NCBI GenBank assembly: GCA_030407085.1
Contig: CM059582.1
Span: 205,312,001 to 205,376,000 of the forward strand
DNA length: 64,000 bases
From: Trichopria drosophilae
Taxonomy: Eukaryota; Arthropoda; Insecta; Hymenoptera; Diapriidae
Reading direction: 5' to 3'
This document shows positions 50,215 through 62,679 of this stretch, piece by piece. Each line of letters begins with the position of its first letter. Position 1 is the first letter of the stretch. The translations under genes were made by a program, and so were the position numbers. The notes under the pieces are model-generated. The model had not been told where the DNA came from and did not search any database. It worked only from the letters and a program-made list of their open reading frames with translations.

Positions 50215-52145
50215 GTACTACAAAAAATAGAACAAAATATTATAGCTTTACAATAATAAATTCTAAATGTGCATCGACATATTCTGAAATTACACCAAAA
50301 TATTGTAAAATTTTATATCGTGAAATTAGAGTAAAATATTATAAAAATATGTACACAATAATATGTTAAAAAATGACATAATAAGAAAATATAGTGAAAA
50401 TACAACAATGCACTGTAATATTACAATAAAATATTACACCAAAAACTCATGATTCTTCAGAATTTTTGTAATTTTGCATTATTTGTTGTGTAATAACAAT
50501 AGTAGAAAGTGATATGACATCAATAAATTGTGAAATTACAACAATATGTTATAAAACTAGCACAATATTCATGATTTCTTTAATACAATTTGTTATTATT
50601 CATTTGTATTATAGACAATTATCAACACAGATTTAAGATTTAATTTGTGTTACGCTTAATGTTTTTACACTTGATTTTCAAAATATAATTTAATTCAATA
50701 AACTAAAAATAATGTTCTATTTGGTAAATGTTGAAATTGCAAATGTTGAGTTTCCTAAATGTTGAGTTTGTCGAAGGCTGAGTTTGCAAATGTTGAGTTT
50801 GAATGTTGAAATTACAAATGTCAACATTTCACTATGTTGATTAAACCTGTCACCTTTATAAAATTACAGCAAAAAAATAATGGCACTAAAATATTATGAA
50901 AATACAACACTACTCTGTAACATTACAACGTTCTACGTTGAAATTACAGTAATATTTTGTAAAATTACAGCAAGATATTTTGAAATTACAATAATGTATT
51001 CCATACTGACACCAAAGTATTGTGAAATGTCAATAAGAATTTGTTACTTTTCAGTATTACAGCAGTATAATGTAATAGTACAATGTGACAAGCATCAATG
51101 CATTGTGATATTACAACAATACGTTATAAAATTACAACCAAATATTATGTAATTGCACTAAAATATTATGAAAATACAACCATATTCTGTAAAATTACAA
51201 CAATCTACTCTGAAATTACAGTAATATGTTATAAAATTGCAGTAATATATTATAAAATTACAGCAATATATTCTGAAATTACAACAATATATTCCAAACT
51301 GGCACCAAAGTATTGTGAAATTACAACAACAATTTGTGATTTTTCAGTATTTTTGTATTTTTTCATAAGTTGTTGTGTAATAACAACAATTTTCCAGAAG
51401 CTGATGGTGAAATTACATCAGTATAATATAGTAGTATACTGTGACATGGTAACAATACATTTTGAAATTACAATAATGTGATATAAAATTACAACAAAAT
51501 ATTTTTAAATGGCTCTAAAATATTATGAAATACAACAATATTCTGTAACATTACAACAATCTACTTTGAAATTATAGTAATATGTTACAAAATTGCAGCA
51601 AAATATTTTGAAATTCAACAATATATTCCATAATTACTCCAAAGTATTGTGAAATTACAACAACAATTTGTGATTTTTCAATATTTCTGTAATTTTGAAT
51701 AATTTTTCCTGTGTGTAATTACAATAATATAATGTAATAGTGTTAAGTAATATTGCAATAAACGTTGAAATTCCAATAATATATAACAAATTTACAACAA
51801 AGTATTTCGAAATTTTAAAAAATATTGTAACGTAACAACAATGTATAGTTAAGATATAATGACATATACAGCAATTACACCAAATTTTTTTGAAATTGCA
51901 TAAAAATATTATGAAAATACAATATTCTCTAACGATACAACAATATATTCTGCAATTACAACGGTGGATTCTGAAATTACAAATATTGTAAGTGTTCCTC
52001 TGTACAGTACAAAATATTGTGAAACTACAAAAATATCGTAAAAATACAAATTGATACTATGTAATTACAATAAAGTATAATACAATCACAACAAAATATT
52101 GTGAAAATAGAACAAATTACAAATTTCGGTAAAACTACAACAAAA
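50215..52145. repeat. Degenerate 21-bp-period array (AAATTACAACAATATATTCTG type)
   Basis: Units such as AAATTACAACAATCTACTCTG, AAATTACAGTAATATGTTATA and AAATTACAGCAATATATTCTG follow head to tail at 21 bp. A longer segment with CACCAAAGTATTGTGAAAT and TTTGTGATTTTTCAGTATT recurs near 51000, 51298 and 51629, giving a higher-order period of about 300-330 bp. The 90- and 127-codon frames here, with heptad-like ITTIYSE repeats, reflect the 21-bp period and are not genes. Confidence 0.9.
50726..50832. repeat. Short AAATGTTGAGTTTGC minisatellite inside the 21-bp array
   Basis: Five to six variants of (A)AATGTTGA(G/A)(T/A)TTGC at about 15-20 bp spacing separate the two blocks of the larger array. Confidence 0.7.
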
Positions 52146-52323
52146 ACTTAATTAATCATTGGGGTTTTACCACACAAAATACGATTGTCAAAATACTTTC
52201 AGCAAACGTCAAACAACATCTTAATTCATAAAAGCTCGAAAATTGGACGAATTTGACTTGGAAAATACTTGACTAATTAGCAATTGGCAAATACATTCAT
52301 TATTCCACGACTTTTCAATAGTA

Positions 52324-52475
52324 CATGGAAAAAAAAATAGTTGGTTTTACTATTTAAATAGTAGCTTGTTTACCTCACTTATCAGGGTCACTATTCAATA
52401 GTAATATTAAGTAGAAACGATTGCTGCATATTCTACTATCTAGTTAGTAGTTCCAACTATTTCCTTTTTTCGGTG
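52324..52475. mobile_element. 152-bp MITE, CAYSGAAAAA...ATAGTTGG ends
   Basis: CATGGAAAAAAAAATAGTTG at the left against the inverse of CACCGAAAAAAGGAAATAGT at the right, with further inverse matches to CTACTATTTAAATAGTAG. Related by its terminus to 16502-16786. Target site TA at the left, AA at the right. Confidence 0.6.
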
Positions 52476-52479
52476 AAGG

Positions 52480-53949
52480 AACTATTCTATGTAGGTATAA
52501 ATATTTTCATAATTGTTTTAAATTTCCGTTTCAAAACGTCTGTGCAGTATTTTCAATTTGTTTCATTAATTTGTGTAAAACCATGAGCAAATATTCTTCA
52601 AATGACTAACAAAAATCCCAAAATTTAATCTTTTAAAAATAGTGTAAATAATTGATTGTTTAATTCAACATTTTTGTTTTGTGACAATACTTTAAAATTA
52701 AAAAAATATAACCAAAAACTCTCCAACACAATTACATTACGATGAATTTATAAAAACTCCAACTCACAGAATTTTGGACACCTCTAAGGAAAAATATTTT
52801 AGGAACCATTCCAAGAGGTACATTATTTTTGCTACTAAGTGTGATTTCCCAAACTTTATAGCAATTTACGTTAGAAATGACAATAAATTTCCGAATGAAG
52901 TGTCTAGTTAGTCCAAAAAACTAAAGTAATAAAATTTCACCATTTTAAAATTGTCTCAATAAAGAAATTAATATCCCTTCTAAGCATTAAGGTACAAAGT
53001 TTAAGATGAAAATATGTTTGTGGTAGAACCCTATTACAAGAATTTAACGAATTTTTAATTAAACTGCTTAACTAATTAAAAGTCAACGAATTATATTTAG
53101 AAAACGGCACGGGAAAAGGAACAATTTTTCAGTCTTTAATCTTTTGAATTAAATACGAAACATTTAAGCTCGCGACTTTCTTGACTATTAAAACAATTCT
53201 GGAGCATTTCAATAGTAGCAAAAAAAATCGCGGAATTCGAGTGTTTTGGGTCGTGTTTGATCCAAACTCACTATACCAATAGGTTTACAAACGATTGTTT
53301 GAAAGAAAACTAACTCGATATTGATCGTGTGTTCCTTAATATAATTATTGTTGTATGTATTGCATTTTGGACAAACGTATTTTGGGTGCAAACGAAAAAC
53401 GTCACCGGCCTGACATTGAATATTCCTGTAAAACAATTATTATATCTAAACATATTTAAAAAAAATAGAATTCCAAAACGGTCCAGAATATTTCGACAGA
53501 ATTACTATGTCCAAAATCATACATCAAATTGACTCACTGACATACCGAACCAAATTATTATTCCACTTTTTGGACAATCTATCGCGTCCTATGTCTCATT
53601 CATCCAATCGTATTATTTTGGGCACGTTCCGAGATTCCTATTGTTTATAATTCATATAGTGTTCTTTTCACCAAAAGAGATTAAACAAAATTTGAAACCC
53701 AATAAAGTTGGATTCTCTGTATCAGGAGACCAAAAATGTTGGGCAACTTCAGTCCAAAATCTCCGTTTTTTCTTTGGATCTTGAGACATTGTCACACCGA
53801 CGAGTTTACCGGAGCCATAAAAGTTCTGAACTTAACATAAAAATGCCCAAAATGGAAATTTTCGCATGAACCGAAAAGTGGTCCAAAGTAGATCGATCAC
53901 GTAGACGATGGTAGGAAAGATCAAAAACACTGTAGGATACCTTTAATGA
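52480..53949. other. AT-rich stretch before the CpG island, nothing recognised
   Basis: GC rises gradually from about 53200. No exon could be fixed. Confidence 0.45.
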
Positions 53950-54650
53950 AACGGTCAAGTCCTGACTGCAGGATATTGGTGGCGGCGCGTTTTATCCAAT
54001 TCCGCGTGTAATTGCAACGTGTCTTCGCGTGGGTGTATCGGCGAGCCCCGAGTCGCCGTTTCCAAAAATAGACAAAAACTTCACTAATCGACCGACTACG
54101 CCAAAAAGAAGAAAGGCTTTCTCGCGCGGCTCAGCGCTCGGGGCCGGGAGATATACGCGAACGTCTTCACGGTTGCCGCGATCGCCGCGAACTGCTACGA
54201 CCGAAAAACTTTTTTTCAGCTCGCCCCCCGCGCTACGGCTACGTACGTACATGCCGACGTGCGGAGATATTTACGTATCGCTAGTCTCGCAAGCCAGAAG
54301 AATTTTGTCCGATATAATACCTCGTGACATGTTCGTTCTCGATACGCGCGCGATCGGTCTTATCTCGTAACGCTGGAACCGGGGATGGGGATTATTATCG
54401 CCTCCTCGGTGCCTCTGCGGCGAACTCCGTGGTGAAAAGATTCACGATTATCGCATGTTTCCATGTGTAATTACCAACCCGGAGTTTCCGAAATCTTGTC
54501 GCGCTCCGAACGATTTCCGTGACGTTCACGCACGATCCGACTCCACGTGCGAACCTGCACATGACGCGTTTACAAATTTTCAAGTTCCGGGCATGCCGCT
54601 AGATGTCGCAAGTATAGTTCAAAACACGCAAGCTGTTAATTAATGGTTAC
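53950..54650. promoter_or_regulatory. CpG-rich island, candidate promoter or first non-coding exon
   Basis: In a window of roughly 70% AT, this block is conspicuously GC-rich and dense in CpG (GGCGGCGCG, TCGCGCGGC, GATCGCCGCG, CGCGCGATCG). That is how insect housekeeping promoters often look in AT-rich genomes. Open frames run through it on both strands (53992-54252 minus, 54029-54370 plus), as expected by chance where AT-rich stop codons are rare. It may drive the MCT gene from about 22.6 kb upstream, or an unseen plus-strand gene. I see no certain TATA box, initiator or donor; GTAAAT on the minus strand near 54270 is one possible donor. Confidence 0.45.
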
Positions 54651-54909
54651 TGGACCTCTTAATTATGAACTAAATCGGATGCCCAAAATGTGTCCATACC
54701 CAATAAACACCTATGTCAACCCAATGTAAGACCATCCATCTTCAATTATCACCTAGAATTTTCTGATGTTAGAAGGCCCAATATACTCCCATTATACACC
54801 CAAAATAGACTCAATTCCTAAACAATGAAATTCGAAAGATACCAAAGTCGATTTTCCCTGAAGCCGCTTACACAGTTCCATATATGATTATCCTACAGTT
54901 GACCAATCA

Positions 54910-55895
54910 CACAGGTCTGCACGGATTTTTTTTTTTAAATATCAGAGTGATTTTCGACGTATTTTTGTGTGCTGAACACGAATCTGAAGTCGAAAAATGC
55001 CTATCACGTCATGATTTAGAGAAAAGTGGGGGTAAAGACACCAAATAACGCGTTTTTAGGTGTTTTTACCCCTAATTTTCTCTGAAACCTGACGTGCTGC
55101 ATGCTTGAATTTGTGCTTAAATTAATAAAAATCATAAGACAGTTTAAAAAAAAAATCATAGTTTTGAAAAAAAATGGTTTTAACCTTGCTATTTCGAGTG
55201 ATTATAATGAAAATGCAAACAAAATCGAACAACCTCTGGTATTACTAATGGCGAACAAAAAAAATAATGAAGTGATGATTTTAAGATCCTAAGTATATTT
55301 TATTATTTTGCAGCCGCCATTTTAGATTCACTATTTTAAATTTTGTGAAACTAACATTGGATTCGTCATCAGCGACTCAAAAAACCCCCGAGTACTGATT
55401 TTCATGAGGTTAATTTAAATTTTTTATTTTTACGTCCGCCATCTTGGATCCACCATTTTGAATTTTATAAAAGCGACACTGGATTCTTAAACACCAACCC
55501 CGAAAACAGTCAAGTAGTGGTTTGTATGAGCTCTGCTCAATGTAGTTAAATAATTTGCATTTTCATCAAAGTCACTAGGAATAGCAAGGTTAAAACCTAT
55601 TTGTTTTTCAAAACTGAATTTTTTTTTAAAACTATCGTATATGATTTTTGTAGGGGAAGAATCAAGTATTAATTTGGGCACAAATTCAGATCTGTTGCAC
55701 GTCAGGCTTCTGAGAAAATTAAGGGTAAAGACACACAAAAACACGTTTTTTGGTGCTTTTGTCCCCACTTTTCTCAAAATCATGACGTGATAGACATTTT
55801 TCGTCTTCAGATTCGTATTCAGTGTACAAAAATACGTCGGAAATTACTCTGATATAAAAAAAAAAAAGAAAAAAAGTGAATTTTGCAGACCTGTG
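54910..55895. mobile_element. 986-bp fold-back element, CACAGG ends, TCA target duplication (copy B)
   Basis: It starts CACAGGTCTGCA and ends with the inverse TGCAGACCTGTG, flanked by TCA on both sides (54907-54909, 55896-55898). Outer inverted repeats of about 330 bp share GAATCTGAAGTCG, CACGTCATGATTT-GAGAAAA and AACCTTGCTATT stretches. The centre holds two of the 120-bp units. It has inserted into the first unit of the 255-bp array. Same family as 11476-12454. Confidence 0.85.
55305..55500. repeat. About 120-bp-unit repeat, locus 2, inside fold-back copy B
   Basis: Two units: GCCGCCATTTTAGATTCACT (55312), then GTCCGCCATCTTGGATCCAC (55435), each followed by ATTTTGAATTTT-like sequence, GGATTCGTCATCAGCGACTC-like sequence and AAAACCCCCGAG. 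Confidence 0.75.
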
Positions 55896-57626
55896 TCATT
55901 GAAGTTATCCGTTCAATAGAATTTAGATGCCCAAAATGTCTATATTCAACAGTATTTATGGACTCATTGAACTTAAATCTCTAGCCAACTGTGAACATAA
56001 ACATTCACCAATAATATCCGCTAATTTACATGACTTGATGTTTGAATGCCCAATATACGCCAAATATATTGCTGCCTCTCATTTGAAGCAATTGAGTAGA
56101 ATCGATAAGAAGGTTAATTTTGAATGATCTAATATGCTCCATTGTAAAAATTATCTTTGCGTTCAATTCCATTAGGATGTGAAAATTATGCCCAAAATGT
56201 CCAGGACACGATATCTTTTGACTCAATGAACGTCGAGGTCAAAGCAATACGTACAAATCAACATCTATCTATAAAGATTATCGAGATTTTGCCTAGTGCT
56301 AATGTTTTAATGCCCAATATACGCTTAATACAGATCTTAATTTCACAACGATGAATATGTACTGTTTACCTTAACATGCACATGTGCCTTTAATAGAAGC
56401 CCAATTGTTGGATTTACACACGCGATCGATACCAACTGGATGCCCAAAATAGTTCGTTGAATTATGTCGATTGCCCCAATGAACATAAATGTGAAACGAA
56501 TGTGTGCACATGAATTTGACCTATAAACACATCGTGCAGAAATTCTGATGTTTGAGTGCCCAACGTACACCCAATATGCCTTTCAAAATTCTTATCAATT
56601 CAGTACAATCGTTACCGAAGTTGATTTCCGTCTTTGAAAGCTACGTTATTTATATATGAATATCCTATAGATGCCTAATTTTAACATTAACATATGCTTT
56701 AAATTTTAGTTGGATGTCCAAAATATCATCGTCCAAGAAATGAATAGCATTTATTAACTCAATGAATGACCAAGTCAAACCGACATGTACGTATAATCTA
56801 CGTGCAATAAACCACGCGAATGCGTGAAATCTATTATTTGAATGCCCAATATCACGATATACCCAGAATACTGCTATTTTTATCGTGAACATTACTATTC
56901 AATCAATAATAAAGATAATTTTTATTTTATTAAATTGGAATGTCGTTACCTTGGCATATGTATACATCTAATAGAACTCTGATTACTGAAATTACGTAGA
57001 TATTACATTTACATAGGATGACCAAAATGTACATACTAATTTTTATCTAAGAATGCAATGAATGCAGATGTCAAACCAATGTGCACACTTGAAGATCTTC
57101 CTGTAATGATCGTCAAGAAATTATAGTCTGATGTTTGAATGCCCAACGTAACAATATACTATTTCTTTTGAAGCCCAAGTAACGCTAATAAATCGATATC
57201 AAAGATCATTTCTACATCTAATAATTTTGCGGTCAATTCCAATTAGATGCCCAAAATATTTTAATTGCATTTTATCTACTGACTCTGTGAACATCAACGT
57301 CAAATTGATGGGTACATATGAAAAAGCACGTATAATAATTGTCCAGAATTTGCTTAGTCGGATATTTGCCCAATGTACACCCAACATATTGTCGTTCGTA
57401 ATACTGAGTATAAATCAATGTTATTTACCAAGACATGCATGTGTGCATCTAATAAAAGCCCAATTGTTGCAGTTACGTACGTGATCAATCCCAGTAGGAT
57501 GCCCAAAATGTGTTTACTGAATGTTACCTATTAACCAACTGATCACCGACGGCCAAACGAAGTGATTACCTGCGTGTAAGTGCTCCAAACCTTTGCACAA
57601 TGTAATGTTTGAATGTCCAATATGCA

Positions 57627-57777
57627 CACAGAGGAACTTTTTCATGGAAATTTTACAGTTCCGAATGGCAATTTTGTTATTAATTTTGGACAGAATTGTA
57701 TTTTGTCATTTTTACTGCCTGAATCGTAACAATTCCAAGTAAAATGTGTAAAATTTCGAAGAAAATTTCTCTTCGTG
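57627..57777. mobile_element. 151-bp MITE inserted in the 255-bp array
   Basis: The ends are CACAGAGGAACTTTTTCATG and the inverse of CACGAAGAGAAATTTTCTTC, both followed by GAAATTTTACA. Target site CA/TA, imperfect. Confidence 0.6.
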
Positions 57778-58424
57778 TAGGTATATACAGGTATATTTAT
57801 TACAAACTATATAGGCATTGCAGGGTAACAAATTATGTAAATATTGGCTAATCAAAGGATGCCCAAAATGTGTACACTTAATGTCATACTGATAAGAAAC
57901 ATCTATGTAAAATTAGGCTCTAGTGAATGATATCTTCCGATTCATCTTCCTATAAAGGGTGGCTACCCAATACATGCTTCATGTAGTCCATTTAATTTTT
58001 TTAATTATAATCACTTCTATTCGACCCCTGAGACCGTCAATAATGTATTCAATGTCTTATACGTGTCCAACATAATTCACGTGAAATCTGGCGTAGAATC
58101 TTTAGATGACATTGGAAATTGCCAATACCGAATTTTAATTTGTAATCTTCAAATCCAATTTACTGTATTCTTATAAGTAAGGTTTTATGGATTATAATTA
58201 TTGCGTGGTCAACCTATTATTTATTTAGGAGTTTTGGAGTTTCGAAATTAAAAAAATAGTTTAAAAAAATGTATTCTGCCAAATAACTACTCAATTATTG
58301 ACAGTTGTATGTTGTATCAGTTTCCCTCAAAAAAGGACATGACTGTCTACATTTTGTGATTATCTAACCTTTACACTAAGTTTTAAACAAATCCGATTAA
58401 TTCTATGAAATTTGGTCCACCATA

Positions 58425-58575
58425 TTGGATCCTCCAATTTGAAGTTTTAAAAACTGTCAACGGATTCATGATCAGAGAGCCCCTGTGTAATAAGTCCCAA
58501 ACCAATTCGATCAGTTCTATAAAAATTGAACCGCCATATTGGTTCCGCCATTTTGAATGTTAAAAACTATAATCG
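58425..58575. repeat. About 120-bp-unit repeat, locus 3
   Basis: ACCATATTGGATCCTCC at 58430 and GCCATATTGGTTCCGCC at 58543, with CATTTTGAATG and ATTCATGATCAGAGAGCCCC between. Confidence 0.7.
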
Positions 58576-58579
58576 TAAT

Positions 58580-61290
58580 AAACTGTAATAACACTACTGA
58601 AGCATCTAATAAATTTTATTCTTTCAGAAAAAAAAATGTTCATAAAAATTGTTAGTAATAGTTCTTATCACTATTATTATATTTATCTTAAAAAAATGTC
58701 TGCAGGATACAAACCCTCAGATTTATCCGTTTTACCTGACTTCTAAATTGAAATCATGATTAACAGAATAATAGAATGATTTAATAATACTTATCATGGA
58801 AGACAGAGCGATTGCTATGATATAATTTTGCTATCATCTGTCATTTAAATTGTTGTCAATCATCCGCCATCATTACTTGCTGATTGACAACAAAATGACA
58901 GCGTTCATGTCAAAATAATTCCTCATCTTTCTTCATCATTTATTATCGTCAACGTTATCTGATAGTAAATAAAAACATTTGTTAGTTTCCTGATAGATAA
59001 AGTGCTTTGAACGGACATTCATTCAAATATACAAGTTGCATCTCAATAAGTAAACAGATGCGGACAGTTTCCTACCTATCCTTTAAGAGTCTTTTCGTTT
59101 GTGAACTAAACCATTTTGTTGACCTTTCCCTCCGATTTTAGTATTTGTATACTCGGAAATCTAATCAGATTTAAACCGAACCAGGAGACTTTTTATACAT
59201 AGAAATTTTGGACGTTTCTCTTGTCACTATCAGATGGGTGTATTCACAAGGTCACGGGTAGATTACGTGGATCTTTATATTTAGTTTTCATTCATATTTA
59301 GCTGTCAAGCAGCTAGTAACATTAAAAAAAGAGCTGAAATTGTCGAGAAATTAGAAATTTATGTCTGTATTTATAAAAATTCGTCTATACCACGTGACAC
59401 ATTTCCAGTTTCAAAGTGGAATATTATTTTTTTTTAGTATAAGACTTCTGAATCAACATTTCACACTTTTTAATATTTTAAGACATTTTAATGGAGATAC
59501 ACAAGAGTAGATGTATTAATTCCTTTTTTACGATTTGTAATTAAATCTAGTAACAAAAAATCTGTTAATACAATCATTTATCTAAATAATGACGACCTAT
59601 ACCTGAGTTTTCAACTTTATTAAGTCATAATTTTAAAATGTTAGTATTTTGGCACTATTTTGGGTGATAAATGATGTCATAAAGAAAAGTGCTTCGTTTC
59701 TCAGCAATATTTTTCTCAACTCTAAGTAAGAAATAATACCATTTTCAAGATTTAAATTATAACTTAGCTAAAAATTCAGGTATGACATCTTAAGAAAGAT
59801 CAGGGCACAATCAGATATACCATTGATGACTCACGTCCGATTTCATCAATTGAACTTCATCAGGTCCATACTTCGATTGTTGAGTTCAACTTCCGATTTG
59901 GTTTATAAATTTGGCAATAACAATAAAATTGTTCATGATGTATGATTTCTATATTAAAATTGTTGGTTTACGTCTACAGAATTCCGAGACACCGTAAATA
60001 AAAAAAGTCTAGCAGATAACCTCACATTCCACGAAGTAGAGATTCAGCTCCCCTCATCCTGGTATTTTCACTTTATCAGCATTTTTAGCCCTAGTTATAA
60101 ATTGCTGAGGAACAATAGAAAGATACCGATTACCACGACACACTCGGGATTTGTTAATTAACTTTAGTCCTAGGGATTTAAACTAACCGGCATACCTGAG
60201 CACGGAAGAGAAGTCGTAGTAGATAATAAAACTGATAAAAATATGATAAAAGCACTGATTTTACCGAATCGAAAAAATGCGGTTCAAACAGATAAAACAT
60301 TCTGAATCATAATTTTCTTTCGTCAGCATTATTTGCACTCCGTTGCAGTAATCCACCATAATTCGATAAATTCCAAGAATAAATCTTTAACTCCATTTAC
60401 ATCTCGTTTACATTACGTATAATAGGTTACGTTGTTATGATCGGCGTGTAATATTTTACTGCTTACTGATTCGCTCTTTTATCAGTCTTCTTGATCCCGT
60501 TATTAAAATCGTATGTAGTACATAAACAAATTACGATTACAGTTCAACGTTTTATTTCGCTGCGAGCATCGTGTAAGTATTCAAATTATTGGAGAAAATA
60601 GAAAATGGCATAGATTAGAATGTATCAGATGAAATGTCAAAAAAATAGATTTTTAAATAAATAATAAGAAATTTAATTAAATATTTTGAACCTAAAAAGT
60701 TTTTATAATAATTGGTGAAGGGATAACTTTTAATACCATTATCTTCGTCATTCCTAAGGGCAGTCACAACTATTGACGATTTTTATAACATATTATTTTT
60801 AATACAAATGTAATCATACTTCAACGCCACCCTCTAAATCAATACGCTTGATTGGTTAGTTTTAAAAAATATTTTAAATGAACTCAAACTGCAACCAAAA
60901 AGGACTTAGTTTAAACATTGAAACTTAAAAAATACGATAATCGACGGAGAAGAATAATCTCAGTGATTATCTAAACCATCTGCGAGTGAGATTACCGGGA
61001 TAACTAACGTCGACTCAAAAGAGTAATCGTCATTGGCAAAAGATGATATCAAACGATCAGTCATTTAACTATTATTAAGTAATATATTAGTTTAGCACTG
61101 TATTTTTAGATTTGTAAGTTACTTGATTAGACTTTAGTGGAAAACCGATTCTGTTTCCTATTTTCTATCTTGTCGCTCAAATTTCGTACTTAACAGCCAC
61201 GTACTGGTTTTAAACTTTTCATCCTTAGATCCGCGCATTTTTCATTGTATGCTTTATATGAAATTTGTTCGAATTAATAAATAGAAATTA
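58580..61290. other. AT-rich stretch, nothing recognised
   Basis: It holds a short inverted repeat near 58839-58905 (CTGTCATTTAAATTGTTGTC and its partner TTGACAACAAAATGACAG). No exon or RNA gene. Confidence 0.5.
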
Positions 61291-61299
61291 AAAATGTTG

Positions 61300-61735
61300 T
61301 ACTCGATATGGCGGACGAATTTGATATAAATTATTCGATTTAGCTGAAACCGTTTTCAGAAATTAAAAATCCAATATGACAGACCCCAAAAACCCTTCAT
61401 GAACACGATTTAGTCGTCCGCCATATTGGATCCCTTATTTTGAATTAGCCAATATGGATTTTAGATTCGTAATTAGCGACCCGAAAATCCCCGAGTTACA
61501 TTTTACAAGTAACATTGAGGGATTATAGCAAATTAGCGTCGGCCATATATGTTCGTTCAGCCATTTTGAATTTCCAAAAACGGATTTTTAACTCGCAATC
61601 AGGTATCTTGAAAATCCCCGAGTATCGTTTCAAATAAAATTGGGCAGTTTTGAACAAATTAGTCCTCCATATTGGATCGGCCATTTTGAATTTCCAAAAA
61701 GAATTTCGAATTTCAAATGAACGACCTCAAAACCG
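61300..61735. repeat. About 120-bp-unit repeat, locus 4
   Basis: CGCCATATTGGATCCC (61420), GGCCATATATGTTCG (61541) and CTCCATATTGGATCGG (61666). Each is followed by TTTTGAATTTCCAAAA-like sequence and AGCGACCCGAAAATCCCCGA-like sequence. A partial unit, ATATGGCGGACGAATTTG, is at 61307. Confidence 0.75.
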
Positions 61736-62464
61736 GAAGAGTCATTTAATTAGTTGGAAAATGACAACTAATAATGCATTTTTACTGAAATATAAGACTT
61801 TTTTCTTCTCCTTTGTTTACAACAATTTGTACTTGCTAATATTTGGTATTATAGATATTTCTTTGGTTAATTATAGACATTTTATAATTGTACATAAAGT
61901 TTACATAAAGCATACAAACAAAAATTGAAAATGGACAGTTCTTGTTGTTTCGATCGATGTATCGAAAAAGATTGAAAATTTAAAAATAAACAAACAACAA
62001 GTATTTATTCAACAAAAAACATGATTTGTTAGTATTTCGGTTCACAAACCGTTTACATTTTTAATTACTTCATTTGTCCATTCTTACAGTAACTAATATC
62101 TTGCGTGGGAACAAATAACCATTGAAAAATGTTTGGGCTAGAAAATAAGACACAAACTTTAGTGGAAGAAATTTTCTCAAGAAGATTTTTCTACAGAAAA
62201 AAATAAATGTCAAAATGGAGATACAAAAATAACTAAAGTTGATTTCGTTTTTAAATCAATCGCGTTTACTCAATCAATTTATTCGAATGAAATACACTTT
62301 AAACTTAGTAAGCAGACATTCTTCGGTATCTCGCTTAAATGTGAAGTTAGTTTTCGAAAATTCAAAACAGCAGTTCCAATATGGCAGACGAATTTGCTAA
62401 AATTGATAGCAATTGCTTTAAAATAGTTATTTCATATTGGTAGAAGGTTTTAAATGTATGTACA

Positions 62465-62483
62465 TTGGGACTCAAAGGGTTAA
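62465..62483. mobile_element. Right terminus of a piggyBac-like element
   Basis: GGGACTCAAAGGG followed by TTAA, the inverse of the terminus at 42024. The partner end was not found. Confidence 0.45.
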
Positions 62484-62572
62484 AATAGTAATTAATCAAG
62501 TTTCACGTGTTTTTTTTTAAACCATAATTTTCGATGACAACACAACAAAACATTAACGATGTTCAAACGTGA

Positions 62573-62671
62573 CCCAAACAATACAACCCCGTCTCCTGCG
62601 GAGCTCACGATGTCTGAAAGCGGACATTTGGATGTCCTCAAGATATCCCGGGACCGATTGTGTTGTTTGGG
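62573..62671. mobile_element. 99-bp palindromic MITE, CCCAAACAA ends (copy 2)
   Basis: Begins CCCAAACAATACAACC and ends GATTGTGTTGTTTGGG, flanked by GA on both sides. Core AGCGGACATTTGGATGTCCT. Same family as 29227-29354. Confidence 0.75.
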
Positions 62672-62679
62672 GAATAATT

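Larger units (their letters stand above)
54678..57990. repeat. Tandem array of about 255-bp units, nine copies, interrupted by two elements
   Basis: Each unit starts with GATGCCCAAAATG or a variant: 54678, 55926, 56188, 56439, 56712, 57017, 57246, 57498, 57858. About 100-130 bp later, most carry TTTGAATGCCCAATATAC. Spacings, after removing an inserted 989 bp from the first interval, are 259, 262, 251, 273, 305, 229 and 252. The last interval (360) contains a 151-bp MITE. Frames inside are short and non-coding. Confidence 0.88.

Noticed and set aside
51098..51481. 127-codon frame with heptapeptide repeats
   Set aside because: A direct product of the 21-bp tandem period in repeat DNA; not a protein gene.
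53992..54370. Overlapping 86- and 113-codon frames on both strands
   Set aside because: They arise from the GC-rich, stop-poor CpG block. No domain, no splice support, and each mirrors the other.
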